64,000 bases of DNA from Rheinheimera sp. D18 (GCF_004345025.1 NZ_CP037745.1:1674001-1738000), one strand, 5' to 3'; shown: positions 48,932-58,587, counted from the stretch's first letter. Notes: generated by a model from the sequence alone, not told the origin. Numbers and translations: made by a program.

Positions 48932-49459
48932 TCACTTTTTCTTTAATTCTGCCAGTATAGCAAAAGGATTGGGTTTTTCTGGTTCGGGACCAATATCACC
49001 AAAACTCATCAATGCCGCACTAACGGCGCAAACCGCTTCGTCATGCATCGGAAATAATGGTAATGCCAAAATCAGCTCATCTTCCACTAACTGCCGTAAA
49101 TTTATTTCGCCGTGTTCATCTTTATCGATCACGTCGTAACGCTCAGGAATTAATTCCAAAGCTGCGTTATCTCCCGCTTTTACAGGAGTGTATGCAAAAT
49201 TGCAGTCCAGCGACATGTTAATGGCTTCGCCACAACGTTCGCAGGTTACACTGACTTCGCAAGCGGCGCTACCCTGTATTACGGTTAGGCCTTGCTGATC
49301 AGTACTGCATTCTATTCGAACCGCCACATCGCCCTGCGGGTTAAGCAGGCTTTCAGTTAATCGGGTTAAATCTACTAATGGCGTATTGCCTTCATAGTCA
49401 GAGCGTTTTTGCGCTGCTTTAACCGGATCTATAGTAATGGGCATTTTTACTTTTTGCAT
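48932..49459 (-). CDS. yceD: YceD-family 23S rRNA accumulation protein (DUF177)
   Basis: A 175-residue DUF177 protein, needed for normal 23S rRNA levels in E. coli. [22 protein letters not shown] matches the family N-terminus (residues 1-22), so ATG 49459 is chosen over the frame start at 49603, which would overlap maf. Cysteine pair [14 protein letters not shown] near 76-85 may bind zinc. First gene of the rpmF-plsX-fab operon and divergent from maf. Confidence 0.93.
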   Translation of the reverse strand: MQKVKMPITIDPVKAAQKRSDYEGNTPLVDLTRLTESLLNPQGDVAVRIECSTDQQGLTVIQGSAACEVSVTCERCGEAINMSLDCNFAYTPVKAGDNAALELIPERYDVIDKDEHGEINLRQLVEDELILALPLFPMHDEAVCAVSAALMSFGDIGPEPEKPNPFAILAELKKK

Positions 49460-49589
49460 AAGGCGCGCATCATATAGAACCGCCCCGTTGCTGTCAAAGG
49501 GAACTGACAGATTTTTATCGTTTTTATCGCGCATTTTTTCCATTCTGTTTATAGTACCGCATATTCTGAATATAAAGGCTGTTTCCTCA

Positions 49590-50189
49590 ATGCCACAGCG
49601 CACTATCCCAAGCTTATACTTAGCATCTACCTCGGTGTATCGTCAGCAGCTATTAGCCAAATTAACACCGCGCTTTACCATGATAAAACCAGAGGTTGAT
49701 GAAACACCTTTACCTAACGAAACAGCAACTGAACTTGTTAGCCGATTAGCTATCGCTAAGGCGCAAGCCGTCGCCGGTAACTTAAGCGAGGGTTTGGTAA
49801 TAGGTTCAGATCAGGTTGCGCTATTTAATAACCACATTATCGGAAAACCACACACCTCAGCCAACGCTTATCAGCAATTAAGCGACTTTAGTGGCCAAAG
49901 TGTCACATTTTTAACGGGGTTGGCGCTAGTTAATGCCCAAACCCGACATATCCAAGTTATTACCGACCCCTTCACGGTACATTTTCGTCAACTATCAGCA
50001 GCTGAAATAACCGCTTATATTGAAAAAGAACAACCGTTAGATTGTGCCGGTAGTTTTAAAAGTGAAGGCTTAGGTATTAGCTTATTTAGTAAGCTCAGCG
50101 GCGATGACCCCAATAGCCTTGTCGGTTTGCCGTTAATTCGCCTTAACCAACTGCTACTTAACGAAGGTGTAAACCTGCTATTAGGTTAA
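49590..50189 (+). CDS. yceF: Maf-family nucleotide pyrophosphatase (YceF, 7-methyl-GTP)
   Basis: A 199-residue Maf protein. YLASTSVYRQQLLAKL near residue 9, EVDETP near 35, GSDQVALFNNHIIGKP near 74 and GDDPNSLVGLPL near 175. The position next to yceD fits YceF, which hydrolyses 7-methyl-GTP. ATG 49590 begins the homologous part; the longer frame from 49437 is antisense to yceD. Its stop overlaps that of the convergent HAD gene. Confidence 0.92.
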   Translation: MPQRTIPSLYLASTSVYRQQLLAKLTPRFTMIKPEVDETPLPNETATELVSRLAIAKAQAVAGNLSEGLVIGSDQVALFNNHIIGKPHTSANAYQQLSDFSGQSVTFLTGLALVNAQTRHIQVITDPFTVHFRQLSAAEITAYIEKEQPLDCAGSFKSEGLGISLFSKLSGDDPNSLVGLPLIRLNQLLLNEGVNLLLG

Positions 50190-50842
50190 AGCACCTGCAA
50201 CAGTTGTGGTATTGAATCAATAATGGCTTTAGGCGCAAATTGGCTTAATACCTCGCGATCATGCACGCCGTGCGTTACGCCAACGCGCGGCATATTTATC
50301 GCTTGTGCCATCTTCATATCGTGACTGGTATCGCCCACCATTACCGCATGCCCAGCCTTAACACCTAGTTGCTGCAAAATTTGCTGTAACATATCAGGGT
50401 GTGGTTTCGACTGTGCTTCATCGGCGCAGCGGCTGGTATCAAAGTATTGTTCTAGTCCAGTATCGGCAAACATACGGTTAAGGCCTTTACGCGCTTTACC
50501 GGTGGCAACGGCTAATAATACATTTTGTTCTTTTAGCTGTTTAAGCACCTGCTCAACACCAGCAAATAACGGTGTTGGTGTGGTATCGTGAGTAAGATAC
50601 TGATCGCGATAATGATCAAACAGCTGTTGGCGTTGCTTGTCGCTAACACCTGGAAACAACACATCAAATGCTGGGTCTAGGCTTAAACCAATAATTTGCT
50701 TTACCGCAAACTCGCTAGGAACAATTAACTCGGTTTTCTCGGCCGCCGTGCGCATTGATGAGACAATGCGACCAACCGAGTCCATTACCGTGCCATCCCA
50801 ATCAAATACCACCAGCGATACCTTATCCGTTACATTTTGCAT
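50186..50842 (-). CDS. HAD-IA phosphatase (phosphoglycolate phosphatase-like)
   Basis: A 218-residue HAD hydrolase. DWDGTVMDS at residues 14-22 (nucleophile aspartates), VATGKARKGL near 112, KPHPDML near 143 and MVGDTSHDMKMA near 166. Similar to Gph and related sugar-phosphate phosphatases; substrate not known. Sixteen bases after rluC, so probably co-transcribed, and convergent with yceF. Confidence 0.9.
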   Translation of the reverse strand: MQNVTDKVSLVVFDWDGTVMDSVGRIVSSMRTAAEKTELIVPSEFAVKQIIGLSLDPAFDVLFPGVSDKQRQQLFDHYRDQYLTHDTTPTPLFAGVEQVLKQLKEQNVLLAVATGKARKGLNRMFADTGLEQYFDTSRCADEAQSKPHPDMLQQILQQLGVKAGHAVMVGDTSHDMKMAQAINMPRVGVTHGVHDREVLSQFAPKAIIDSIPQLLQVL

Positions 50843-50857
50843 TACACTCTCATTAAA

Positions 50858-51811
50858 TTACTTTCTCGTTAATCTTGTCAGTGCTTGTTCTAAGCTAGGG
50901 TCCAAAGGTGCTTCTATCCGCATTGTTGTTTCGGTATTAGGGTGAATAAAGCTCAAACTTTTAGCATGTAAAAATAGCCGATTTAAGCCTATTTTCTGCA
51001 TTTGTGCGGTAAAGGTGTTATCGCCGTATTTATCATCACAAGCTATTGGGTGGCCTTTACATGCCGTGTGCACACGAATTTGGTGCGTGCGGCCAGTTAC
51101 CGGAAATGCCTCAACTAAGGTGCCTTCTTGATAGCGCTGCAAAATACGAAACCGAGTCTCTGACTCCTTTCCCTCAGCTTCATCAACTCGCACTACTCGC
51201 TCGCCAGATTGCAGGGTATTTTTCTTTAATCGCTCAGTAACCTTGCGTACGCGGTTGTCCCAATCGCCAGCAACTAAGGCCCAATATTTTTTTTCTACAG
51301 TTTTATTACGCAATTGTTCATGCAAATGCGTAAGTACTGAGCGCTTTTTGGCAATTAACAAGCAACCTGACGTATCGCGATCTAAGCGATGTACCAACTC
51401 TAAATGTTTTGCCAACGGCCTAAGCGCACGTAAGGCTTCTATTACACCAAATTGCAAACCGCTACCGCCATGCACTGCCATGCCTGATGGCTTATTCAGC
51501 ACAATTAAATCGTTATCTTCAAATAAAATATGTTGCTCTAAATTTTTCACCATCGACAACTTTATCGATATCGGCTCACCCTCAGGTGCCACGGTTAATG
51601 GCGGAATACGTACCACATCATCTTGTTGTAATTTATACTCAGGTTTAATGCGTTTTTTGTTTACTCGCACCTCTCCTTTTCGCAAAACCCGATAAATAAC
51701 ACTTTTGGGCACGCCTTTGAGCCGTGCTAACAGAAAATTGTCTATACGCTGACCAATAAAATCAGGTTCTATTTCAACTATTTGCACAGGTAACTTGATT
51801 TCATCAGTCAT
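50858..51811 (-). CDS. rluC: 23S rRNA pseudouridine synthase RluC
   Basis: A 317-residue RluA-family enzyme. N-terminal S4 RNA-binding domain (QRIDNFLLARLKGVPKSVIY, 20-39), catalytic aspartate in HRLDRDTSG near residue 143, and TGRTHQIRVH near 228. RluC modifies U955, U2504 and U2580 of 23S rRNA in E. coli. Divergent from rne, as is usual. Confidence 0.96.
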   Translation of the reverse strand: MTDEIKLPVQIVEIEPDFIGQRIDNFLLARLKGVPKSVIYRVLRKGEVRVNKKRIKPEYKLQQDDVVRIPPLTVAPEGEPISIKLSMVKNLEQHILFEDNDLIVLNKPSGMAVHGGSGLQFGVIEALRALRPLAKHLELVHRLDRDTSGCLLIAKKRSVLTHLHEQLRNKTVEKKYWALVAGDWDNRVRKVTERLKKNTLQSGERVVRVDEAEGKESETRFRILQRYQEGTLVEAFPVTGRTHQIRVHTACKGHPIACDDKYGDNTFTAQMQKIGLNRLFLHAKSLSFIHPNTETTMRIEAPLDPSLEQALTRLTRK

Positions 51812-52313
51812 GGGTTTCGAATACTCTGCTAATATAAGATTTCAGTTGCTATCGGCTGCTTATTAGTGGGATAATCCCGTTGCTAATTATGCCAAAACTG
51901 GCAATTAGGGCGCTCAAAGTAACGTAAGAGAATTTGTGCGGCAGCGCTTGGGGAAGTGATCATACCGAATTCGTGGTGAAAACCAACGTTTTTTATACCC
52001 CCAACGTAAACCAAACGCCATTTGCCTGAGATAATGTTGCGTAATCTATTATCAACAACGGCAAAACATGAATTCCGGTTAACCAGAGCAATAAAAGATA
52101 TTGCTATAACGCAGCGCTGCAAAGCGGTGTGTTTCAGATTCAAAAACGAAAACAGCATACGCTGTGCAGAAGCTACATTTAGCTAGCATAGTGACAATTT
52201 GGTTTCTTCAGACATTCCAGTCGTGAGACTGCACCAATTAGTGTTTGATAACGTCTGAACACGCAGGTGCCCATTGGGCTGCGTTGTGGCTGCAAAAATG
52301 CGAGTCACTACAC
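51812..52313 (+). promoter_or_regulatory. rne leader and rluC-rne intergenic region
   Basis: A 502-base gap. A hairpin with CGCAG/CTGCG and inner CCC/GGG (52262-52283) lies 30 bases before the rne ATG, and another stem CTAATT-a-TGCCA/TGGCAATTAG is near 51879-51904. E. coli RNase E controls its own mRNA through a long structured leader; a similar role here is inference. A 91-codon minus-strand frame (51883-52158) has no convincing ribosome site. Confidence 0.5.
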
Positions 52314-55300
52314 ATGAAAAGAATGTTAATAAATGCAACGCAAGAAGAAGAAATTCGCGTTGCGCTGGTCGATGGCCAGAAGTTATATGATTTAGATATT
52401 GAAAGCCCAGGTCACGAACAAAAAAAAGCCAACATTTACAAAGGTAAAATTACCCGCGTTGAACCAAGCCTAGAAGCGGCGTTTGTTGATTATGGTTCAG
52501 ACCGACATGGCTTTTTACCGCTAAAAGAAATCTCACGCGAATACTTCCCTTCTGGTTACAGCTTCGATGGTCGTCCAAACATCAAAGAAGTAGTAAAAGA
52601 AGGCCAAGAAGTTATTATTCAAATTGATAAAGAAGAGCGCGGCCAAAAAGGTGCAGCGTTAACTACCTTTATTAGTCTTGCCGGTTCCTATTTAGTTTTA
52701 ATGCCTAACAACCCTCGTGCCGGTGGTATTTCACGCCGTATCGAAGGCGACGAACGCCAAGAGTTAAAAGACTCGTTAGGCCAATTAGAAATGCCCGATG
52801 GCATGGGTTTAATTGTTCGTACTGCAGGTGTTGGCAAGTCATACGAAGAACTAGACTACGACTTAAAAGCGTTATTAAAACATTGGTCAGCTATTACTGC
52901 TGAAGCCGAAAAACGCCCGTCACCGTTTTTAATTCACCAAGAAAGTAACGTAGTATTTCGCGCTATCCGCGATTACTTACGCCGCGATGTCGGTGAAATT
53001 CTTATCGATAACCCACGTATTTTTGAAGAAGCCAAAGTATATATTCAGCAATTTCGCCCAGACTTCGCGCATCGCGTTAAGTTATATCAGGGTGAAGTGC
53101 CACTATTTATGCATTTTCAAATTGAAACGCAAATTGAGTCGGCATTTCGTCGTGAAGTGCGCCTACCCTCTGGTGGCTCTATCGTTATCGACAGCACTGA
53201 GGCCTTAACCGCTATCGACATTAACTCGTCAAAAGCGACTAAAGGTGGCGACATTGAAGAAACGGCATTTAATACCAACCTAGAAGCGTCTGACGAAATT
53301 GCCCGCCAATTACGTTTACGTGACTTGGGTGGCTTAATCGTAATCGACTTTATTGATATGACGCCAGTACGGCATCAGCGTGAAGTAGAAAACCGTTTAA
53401 AAGACGCCGTTAAACATGACCGTGCCCGCGTACAAATTGGCCGCATTTCACGTTTTGGTTTGTTAGAAATGTCACGCCAACGTTTGCGCCCTTCTTTAGG
53501 TGAGTCAGCCACGCATGTATGTCCACGCTGTCATGGCCGCGGTACTATTCGTAGTATCGAATCGTCAGCCTTATCTATTTTACGTTTAATCGAAGAAGAA
53601 TCGATTAAAGATAATACCAGCCAGATCCACGCCCAAGTGCCAGTATCTGTAGCAACCTATTTAATGAACGAAAAGCGTGATGCTATTCGCCGCATTGAAA
53701 CACGCCAAGGCATTCGCGTGTTTGTTATACCAAACGAGCACATGGAAACACCTAACCACGAAGTTATCCGCATCCGCATTGATGAAGAGATAGACGACGT
53801 AAGCTACAACATGGTTAAAGCGCCTGAGTTATCAAGCACCTTATACCAACCAAGTTCAGATGCCGTAAAAGAAAAGCCGGCTATCTCTGCTATTAATATC
53901 GCCGATGCTAATGCTCAGCGTCCTGCACCTAAAGCTGCACCTGTTGCAGAGCCAACACCAAGTCTATTTGCTGCAGTAAGCAACTGGTTTGGTAAGCTAT
54001 TTGCACCAACAGAAACTAAAGCTGAAGTTAAAGCAGCAACGACAAAACCAACAGAGCGCAATGGCTCTCGTTCAAGCAATAACGACAGCAATCGCGATAA
54101 CAACCGTAACCGTCGTAATAAGCCACGCCGTCGTAACGAAAACGAAGAGCGTACAGTAACAACGGCTGTAACTAAAGATGATGCGCAGCCAGTTAAAACT
54201 GAACGTCAGCCACGGCCACAGCAAGAGCCTCGCGCACCGCGGCCACAACAGGACATTAAAAAGCCAGTTGAAAAACCCGCTGTCGTAAAAGAACAAGACG
54301 ACGATAGCGCACCGCAACGTGTAGCTGAGCGCCGTCAACGTCGCAATGTGCGCAAGTCAGTGCGTATGGACAAGCCTGTTGCTGCAATTAGTACTGCTGC
54401 AGCCCCAGTTGCTACCGCAGTAGCAGCAGAGGCTGAGGTTACTGCCGTTATTACACCGGTTATCGACACCACGGCAAACACAGTTACTACACCAGTAACT
54501 GAAGCAATGCCCGTAGTTGATGCAACAGCCCAAAGCGGAGTCACTGAAAGCAACACCGATAATACTACTGAGCAGGATCCTGCGGAGTCACGCAGCCGTA
54601 ATCGTCGTTCACCACGCCATTTACGTGCCGCTGGGCAAAAGCGTAAGAAAGATCAAGAGCAAAGCGAAGCCGCTACTGATACTGCAGATGCCGCTACTGA
54701 AACCAAAGTCATAGCCGACGTGCCAGTTACTGCCACTTCTACTAACGAAACTTTAGCCAATGAAACATTGGTTAGTGAAGCTTTAGTTAGTGAAGCTAAA
54801 GCGACTATCGTAACTGAGCCAGTAGATACTGAAAATGGCGCTGAAGAAAAGCCAAAAACGCGTAGTCGTCGTAAACCAGCAGTGAAAAAAGCTGATACAG
54901 TGGCCACCGATACTGCAGCGGATACTGTGCTAGAAACTAGCACCAGCGTTCCAACAGAAGCCACAGTTGAAGCTAAACCAGCTAAAGTAGCTAAGGTAGC
55001 AACCGAAGCAGCGCCAGTAATTGCTGAAGTAACTGCGCCGGTAGAAACCCCAGCTGTTACAGCTGAAGTTAAAGCCGAAGCAAAAACAGAGTTGCCAGTT
55101 GAAGCCAAAGCGGCAGCACCTGCCCCAGCTAAAGCTAAACCAGCGGGTAGCCGTTATGCGCAAATGGTTGTTGCTACCATGACTAAACCTGAAACAGCAG
55201 CAAGTACCGCGGCGGCAGAAGCAGCACCGGTTGCTATGCTAGCAGCTGAGCGCCCTGTTGTTGCCAGCTCGTCACGCCCTGCGGGTTCAGCGTTTGCTCG

Positions 55301-55346
55301 TCAAGCCGTATCCGCACCAATGACCAAACCTAAAGCGGATGAGTAA
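52314..55346 (+). CDS. rne: Ribonuclease E
   Basis: A 1010-residue endonuclease and degradosome scaffold. [21 protein letters not shown] at the N-terminus; S1 domain at residues about 38-120; catalytic magnesium aspartates in [11 protein letters not shown] and LIVIDFIDM near 302 and 345; zinc-link CPRCHGRG near 404. From residue about 520 on the protein is disordered: an arginine-rich RNA-binding stretch ([13 protein letters not shown]), NWFGKLF-like microdomain, and long Ala/Val/Thr/Glu-rich repeats, ending in [14 protein letters not shown]. Start ATG 52314; the TTG at 52245 is not supported. A strong terminator follows. Confidence 0.97.
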   Translation: MKRMLINATQEEEIRVALVDGQKLYDLDIESPGHEQKKANIYKGKITRVEPSLEAAFVDYGSDRHGFLPLKEISREYFPSGYSFDGRPNIKEVVKEGQEVIIQIDKEERGQKGAALTTFISLAGSYLVLMPNNPRAGGISRRIEGDERQELKDSLGQLEMPDGMGLIVRTAGVGKSYEELDYDLKALLKHWSAITAEAEKRPSPFLIHQESNVVFRAIRDYLRRDVGEILIDNPRIFEEAKVYIQQFRPDFAHRVKLYQGEVPLFMHFQIETQIESAFRREVRLPSGGSIVIDSTEALTAIDINSSKATKGGDIEETAFNTNLEASDEIARQLRLRDLGGLIVIDFIDMTPVRHQREVENRLKDAVKHDRARVQIGRISRFGLLEMSRQRLRPSLGESATHVCPRCHGRGTIRSIESSALSILRLIEEESIKDNTSQIHAQVPVSVATYLMNEKRDAIRRIETRQGIRVFVIPNEHMETPNHEVIRIRIDEEIDDVSYNMVKAPELSSTLYQPSSDAVKEKPAISAINIADANAQRPAPKAAPVAEPTPSLFAAVSNWFGKLFAPTETKAEVKAATTKPTERNGSRSSNNDSNRDNNRNRRNKPRRRNENEERTVTTAVTKDDAQPVKTERQPRPQQEPRAPRPQQDIKKPVEKPAVVKEQDDDSAPQRVAERRQRRNVRKSVRMDKPVAAISTAAAPVATAVAAEAEVTAVITPVIDTTANTVTTPVTEAMPVVDATAQSGVTESNTDNTTEQDPAESRSRNRRSPRHLRAAGQKRKKDQEQSEAATDTADAATETKVIADVPVTATSTNETLANETLVSEALVSEAKATIVTEPVDTENGAEEKPKTRSRRKPAVKKADTVATDTAADTVLETSTSVPTEATVEAKPAKVAKVATEAAPVIAEVTAPVETPAVTAEVKAEAKTELPVEAKAAAPAPAKAKPAGSRYAQMVVATMTKPETAASTAAAEAAPVAMLAAERPVVASSSRPAGSAFARQAVSAPMTKPKADE

Positions 55347-55361
55347 TCCGCTTTAGTTAAT

Positions 55362-55390
55362 AAAAAAGCCAGACATTGTCTGGCTTTTTT
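55362..55390 (+). terminator. Intrinsic terminator of rne
   Basis: Stem AGCCAGA/TCTGGCT (55367-55373, 55379-55385) preceded by six A and followed by six T; may work in both directions. Confidence 0.93.
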
Positions 55391-55438
55391 GTTGGCTTAT
55401 TTAACAGCACTACCGCTTTTTAAGCATCTAGATAAAAG

Positions 55439-55792
55439 CTATACCAATACTTGGCGGGTATTGGCAATAAAGTGATGAACTTCAGTTTCAACCTTAATAT
55501 CAATCATTTGCTCTGGACGGCGCCCTTGTGGGCAAGGCATGCGCGGTGTAGTACCAAATAACCGACAAATTAACGGCCGCTCATCATAAACAGTGCAACC
55601 ATTAGGCCCCAAATGCACACAGTTAAAGTGTTCTAATGCCGCTTTATACTCAGCATCAGTTTTTACCGGCAAACGCGATATCTCTTCTGACGACGTAGTG
55701 ACTGGGCCACAACAATCGTGACAACCTTTTACACAGGCAAATGACGGAATATTATCGCGCAGCCGTGCAATGGTATCTCTATTTTTGTACAT
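55439..55792 (-). CDS. YkgJ-family cysteine cluster protein
   Basis: A 117-residue protein with the YkgJ metal-binding pattern: CVKGCHDCCGPV near residue 20, then CVHLGPNGCTVYDERPLICRLFG (57-79) and MPCPQG. Likely binds zinc or an iron-sulfur cluster; no known function. Convergent with rne across its terminator. Confidence 0.9.
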   Translation of the reverse strand: MYKNRDTIARLRDNIPSFACVKGCHDCCGPVTTSSEEISRLPVKTDAEYKAALEHFNCVHLGPNGCTVYDERPLICRLFGTTPRMPCPQGRRPEQMIDIKVETEVHHFIANTRQVLV

Positions 55793-55839
55793 TAGCGTTC
55801 ACCCTTTTCGTTCGCCAGCATGTCATGCAGGCTTGTTGC

Positions 55840-56265
55840 TTACTCGGTTGCCAATAGTGTTGCTAGTAGCTCATCTATCTCTAGTTTAAACTCTTTATCT
55901 TCACTTTTATTGGCATGAGCTTTAGCGTTTTGCAGGTTTTTTATCGCGGCATCAGTCTGGCCTAATTCAATTTGCAACACTGCCATAGAAAATGCAATTG
56001 ATGCCATATGATCTTTGGAGTTTATCGCAGTAGCTTTAACTAAGGCTTTTTCGTAACCGGCTAAAGCTTCATCCATCTCAGCAGTAAAGTCCGCCAATGT
56101 TTCCCATTGCTCTGGATGGTCTTTGTCGGTATTTTCATTTGTTATACAAATTGCTTTTAACTCTGCATACAAGGCAGCAAAGGCTTGCATATTGCCTTTA
56201 CTATCAGCATCCATTAGCTTTTCAGCTAACTGATAAACCGACTTATATATTTTGGTACTAATCAT
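55840..56265 (-). CDS. TPR-like helical protein of unknown function
   Basis: A 141-residue, all-helical, acidic protein. Residues 70-135 (YEKALVKATAIN, SMAVLQIELGQTDAAIKNLQNAK) look like two to three TPR-type helix pairs. No membrane segment or signal. It is 47 bases upstream of ykgJ on the same strand. Function unknown; TPR folds usually bind partner proteins. Confidence 0.75.
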   Translation of the reverse strand: MISTKIYKSVYQLAEKLMDADSKGNMQAFAALYAELKAICITNENTDKDHPEQWETLADFTAEMDEALAGYEKALVKATAINSKDHMASIAFSMAVLQIELGQTDAAIKNLQNAKAHANKSEDKEFKLEIDELLATLLATE

Positions 56266-56462
56266 GTCTCGTTACCCTATTTATCATTGCGATTTACCCA
56301 TTATACCTTTGGTTCTGACCAGACGGCATTTCAAGATAGTTAATTTTTCCCGCCGGTTACTTACCCGTTAACTGCCTAACCTTGATTTAAATACAAAAAT
56401 AGCGTAACATATTGATTGTAAAATATTTTTTATTTGGGGTTTATTCTAAGATTAAGGAGAAC

Positions 56463-56963
56463 ATTATCACTATTAATCAAGGCGATCGTATCTATCATCC
56501 CGGTTATGGTATCGGTATTGTAAAATTGATTAGTAACAAAAGCTTTGTCGGAGAGAAAAAAACCACGTTTATCCAACTCTATTTCGCACGCAATGGCCTA
56601 ACGTGGCAGGTACCAGCTAACAATATCCCAAGCACTATTCGTAATATTATCAGTGCCACAGAAGCCAGAAAAATTATTAGCCATTTGCAAAGCTGGAAAG
56701 GCAAAGTAAGCGAGCAATGGAAAGTTCGCGCTACCGCTAACCAAGCAGCTATCGCTATAGGTGATCCCTACCGCTATGCCGAAGTTGTAAAAGGTTTAAG
56801 CCTAATGAAAGAGCACAGCACATTAAGTGCAACGGATCTTAAGCATTTAAGCCTAGGCTTAGAGTTTCTTTGTGAAGAGCTAGCAGAAGCGTTAAACAAA
56901 ACGCAAGAAAGAGTCGGTGAGTTGATTAAAGACGCCATAGCGTCACCACCTGCCGTAGCTTAA
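56463..56963 (+). CDS. CarD-like transcription regulator with a non-standard start
   Basis: About 166 residues. The N-terminal part (TINQGDRIYHPGYGIGIVKLI, then KKTTFIQLYFARNGLTWQVPANNI) is the CarD/TRCF RNA polymerase interaction fold; the C-terminal part (DPYRYAEVVKGLSLMK, LSLGLEFLCEELAEALN) matches the CarD helical DNA-binding domain. CarD stabilises open promoter complexes in actinobacteria and deltaproteobacteria. The only ribosome site is AAGGAG (56454-56459), followed by AAC ATT ATC; no ATG, GTG or TTG is near. The open frame reaches TTG 56412, which has no ribosome site and adds 17 residues. I give AUU 56463 as the start, with AUC 56466 as alternative. Confidence 0.75.
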   Translation: MITINQGDRIYHPGYGIGIVKLISNKSFVGEKKTTFIQLYFARNGLTWQVPANNIPSTIRNIISATEARKIISHLQSWKGKVSEQWKVRATANQAAIAIGDPYRYAEVVKGLSLMKEHSTLSATDLKHLSLGLEFLCEELAEALNKTQERVGELIKDAIASPPAVA

Positions 56964-56969
56964 CCTCTT

Positions 56970-57012
56970 AAAGCCACGAAAGCCGCATACACTCTGCGCT
57001 TTACGTGGCTTT
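56970..57012. terminator. Bidirectional terminator between the CarD-like gene and creA
   Basis: Arms AAAGCCACG (56970-56978) and CGTGGCTTT (57004-57012), with a second inner pair GC/GC in the loop; serves the convergent neighbours. Confidence 0.75.
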
Positions 57013-57048
57013 AATAGTGGTCTTTTTCGTAGCTAGAATTGTTTAAGT

Positions 57049-57516
57049 TTAAGGCTTTATCGGCGCTTGATACGCCTCGGTGCCCCACAATGGCACGGTA
57101 GACATAGCATGTTTATAGCTGCCACTGGTTTCTTTAGTACTGTACGCTAGATACACTAATGACTGACTTGTCTCATCATATATACGTCGAATTTTTAGAC
57201 TTTTAAAGAAAATGCTTTTTGATTTTTTAAAAACAACATCACCGCTTTTTGACTTATCAATGGCGTCAATCATGGCCGCCGTAATTTGTCCAGTTTGCCG
57301 GCAACTTATCGACATGTCAGAAGGGTCAGCCAAGTTTAAATCGGCAACGATGTTCGACATATGACAGGTTACACCCGGCACTAAAGGGTCGGCTAGTACC
57401 TCTATTTTAATGTCTTTGGTGGTAAATAAGCCAAGAGAGACATCCCCTACTTCATTGTTATCACAACCACTTAGCATTATGGTTACCATACCTGCTAGCA
57501 TCAATTTGTTCCACAT
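57049..57516 (-). CDS. creA: CreA-family periplasmic protein
   Basis: A 155-residue CreA protein with signal MWNKLMLAGMVTIMLSGC (lipobox LSGC) followed by the family blocks DVSLGLFTTKDI, ADPLVPGVTCHMS and VYLAYSTKETSGSYKHAMS. CreA is conserved in proteobacteria with unknown role. Normal length. Minus-strand, 52 bases after the GFA gene. Confidence 0.92.
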   Translation of the reverse strand: MWNKLMLAGMVTIMLSGCDNNEVGDVSLGLFTTKDIKIEVLADPLVPGVTCHMSNIVADLNLADPSDMSISCRQTGQITAAMIDAIDKSKSGDVVFKKSKSIFFKSLKIRRIYDETSQSLVYLAYSTKETSGSYKHAMSTVPLWGTEAYQAPIKP

Positions 57517-57568
57517 AGAATGTCCTCGTTGGCTGGCGATAAGATTTGTTTGTTAGCACTCTTTGTTT

Positions 57569-57985
57569 TCACTTCTTTACTGCACGGCTTGGTTCATGAC
57601 CATCGTACCTAGGCATTACTGCGTCCAGCTCATCCCAGTTTGCTCGGGATGATACAAAATTGTGCGACATTGGCCTCTCCACAATATCGGTATCTAAAAT
57701 GCCTAGCCGTAAGCGTATTAGCTCTGGTGATGCATCGTTACTGCTAAAAATTGGCGATGCACAAACTTTACAAAAATGCCGTTTTTTGCCAGGAGCAGTT
57801 TCATAATAACCAATTTGCTCTTCGCCTGTTTTAATTCGGAAACCCGCTTTAACTACAAAACCATTTGTTGCGTATGCCGTGCCGCTACTTTTTCTACACG
57901 TTGAGCAATGACAGTGAATAATTGAATCAATACCACCATTTACCGCTATTGCTACCGCACCGCATAGACAGCTACCCTGATACAT
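57569..57985 (-). CDS. GFA-family (Mss4-like) zinc protein
   Basis: A 138-residue protein of the glutathione-dependent formaldehyde-activating enzyme family. Zinc cysteines GSCLCGAV near residue 5, HCHCSTCRKSSG near 24-35, and FCKVCASPIF near 71. Catalytic role in many members is unproven. Starts just left of the possible cassette cluster, so it may be its last gene or the first chromosomal gene. Confidence 0.92.
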   Translation of the reverse strand: MYQGSCLCGAVAIAVNGGIDSIIHCHCSTCRKSSGTAYATNGFVVKAGFRIKTGEEQIGYYETAPGKKRHFCKVCASPIFSSNDASPELIRLRLGILDTDIVERPMSHNFVSSRANWDELDAVMPRYDGHEPSRAVKK

Positions 57986-57997
57986 CTAATTTCCTTA

Positions 57998-58094
57998 TGC
58001 TAAGCCCGCTTAAGCGGGCGGAAATAGTTGGTTAAGATTGTGAGGAACGAACAATCGCCAACTGTTGACGTTCCGTTTAAAGCGCTTATTAGGC
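57998..58094 (-). repeat. attC-like site, decayed
   Basis: On the minus strand GCCTAATAAGCG (from 58094) opens a 97-base imperfect palindrome with GGAACG/CGTTCC (58044-58049, 58069-58074) and ends near CTTAGCA. A perfect GCCCGCTTAAGCGGGC hairpin lies at 58004-58019. The right end fits an R'' box; the left end is degenerate. Confidence 0.35.
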
Positions 58095-58122
58095 GTAATT
58101 ATATTAATCAGCTAGATATTTA

Positions 58123-58386
58123 TTAAAATTTTGAACCATCTACAATACATAAATTATCTTTTTCGATTGCTTTTTGTAATTCATCTGTACTTCGCAAAAA
58201 AAGCTCACTAACATTTGGTATAGCTATTCGAAAGGTATGCTTTAATTCAACTACGTTAACGCTGCCATTGGGAAATGAAACACCGAGCTCTTTTTCAATT
58301 GCAAACATGCCAATGCCATTTGGCTCAATATTAAAATCACCTCCATCCACAACGTGCCTAACAACACAATTACTCATCACAGCCAC
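58123..58386 (-). CDS. Small protein of unknown function in possible cassette
   Basis: An 87-codon frame, the coherent part beginning near SNCVVRHVVDGGDFNIEPNG. Not recognised. It lacks its own ribosome site: the strong AAGGA upstream belongs to a short lipoprotein signal frame (58370-58435) that overlaps it in another frame. A frameshift that would join signal peptide and this body is likely. Confidence 0.55.
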   Translation of the reverse strand: MAVMSNCVVRHVVDGGDFNIEPNGIGMFAIEKELGVSFPNGSVNVVELKHTFRIAIPNVSELFLRSTDELQKAIEKDNLCIVDGSKF

Positions 58387-58435
58387 TTGTTAAAAGTATA
58401 GAAGTAATGGCTGATGCAATAATTAGTTTTTTCAT
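58370..58435 (-). pseudogene. Lipoprotein signal fragment, probably frameshifted 5' end of the next frame
   Basis: MKKLIIASAITSILLTSGC followed by DE and stop: a complete lipoprotein signal with lipobox LTSGC, AAGGAAATAAC before ATG 58435, and an abrupt stop. The next frame (58386-58123) takes over 16 bases before the stop, so one lost or gained base would give a roughly 100-residue lipoprotein. Confidence 0.55.
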
Positions 58436-58497
58436 GTTATTTCCTTGTTTTATTAAATTTGAGATTAAAATTAAAATAGCTGTATGTTGGCAGCTAC

Positions 58498-58587
58498 GCC
58501 TAACACCGCGCTTTGCGGCTGATTTGGAGCGCAGCGATGGAAAGACCTCCCAGCCCCAAAGGGGCGTTTTGATACAACTTGTTATGT
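58498..58587 (-). repeat. attC-like recombination site
   Basis: On the minus strand it starts ACATAACAAGTTGTATCAAA (R''-like) and ends GCGGTGTTAGGC (R' GTTAGGC), 90 bases, with internal hairpin GCCCC/GGGGC. Orientation agrees with a minus-strand cassette gene just before it. Best-supported of the three sites. Confidence 0.55.

Noticed and set aside
51883..52158. A 91-codon minus-strand frame between rluC and rne
   Set aside because: It lies in the rne leader, has no clear ribosome site and no family I recognise. The tail HEFGMITSPSAAAQIL vaguely recalls an alpha/beta hydrolase end, so a gene remnant is possible, but I cannot support it.
53915..55163. Several antisense frames inside the rne C-terminal region
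   Set aside because: They arise from Ala/Val/Thr-rich low-complexity codons on the other strand and lack ribosome sites.
55840..56963. Idea that the CarD-like gene and TPR-like gene form a divergent regulatory or toxin-antitoxin pair
   Set aside because: Sizes and folds do not match any known toxin-antitoxin pair, and nothing in the 146-base gap links them beyond orientation.
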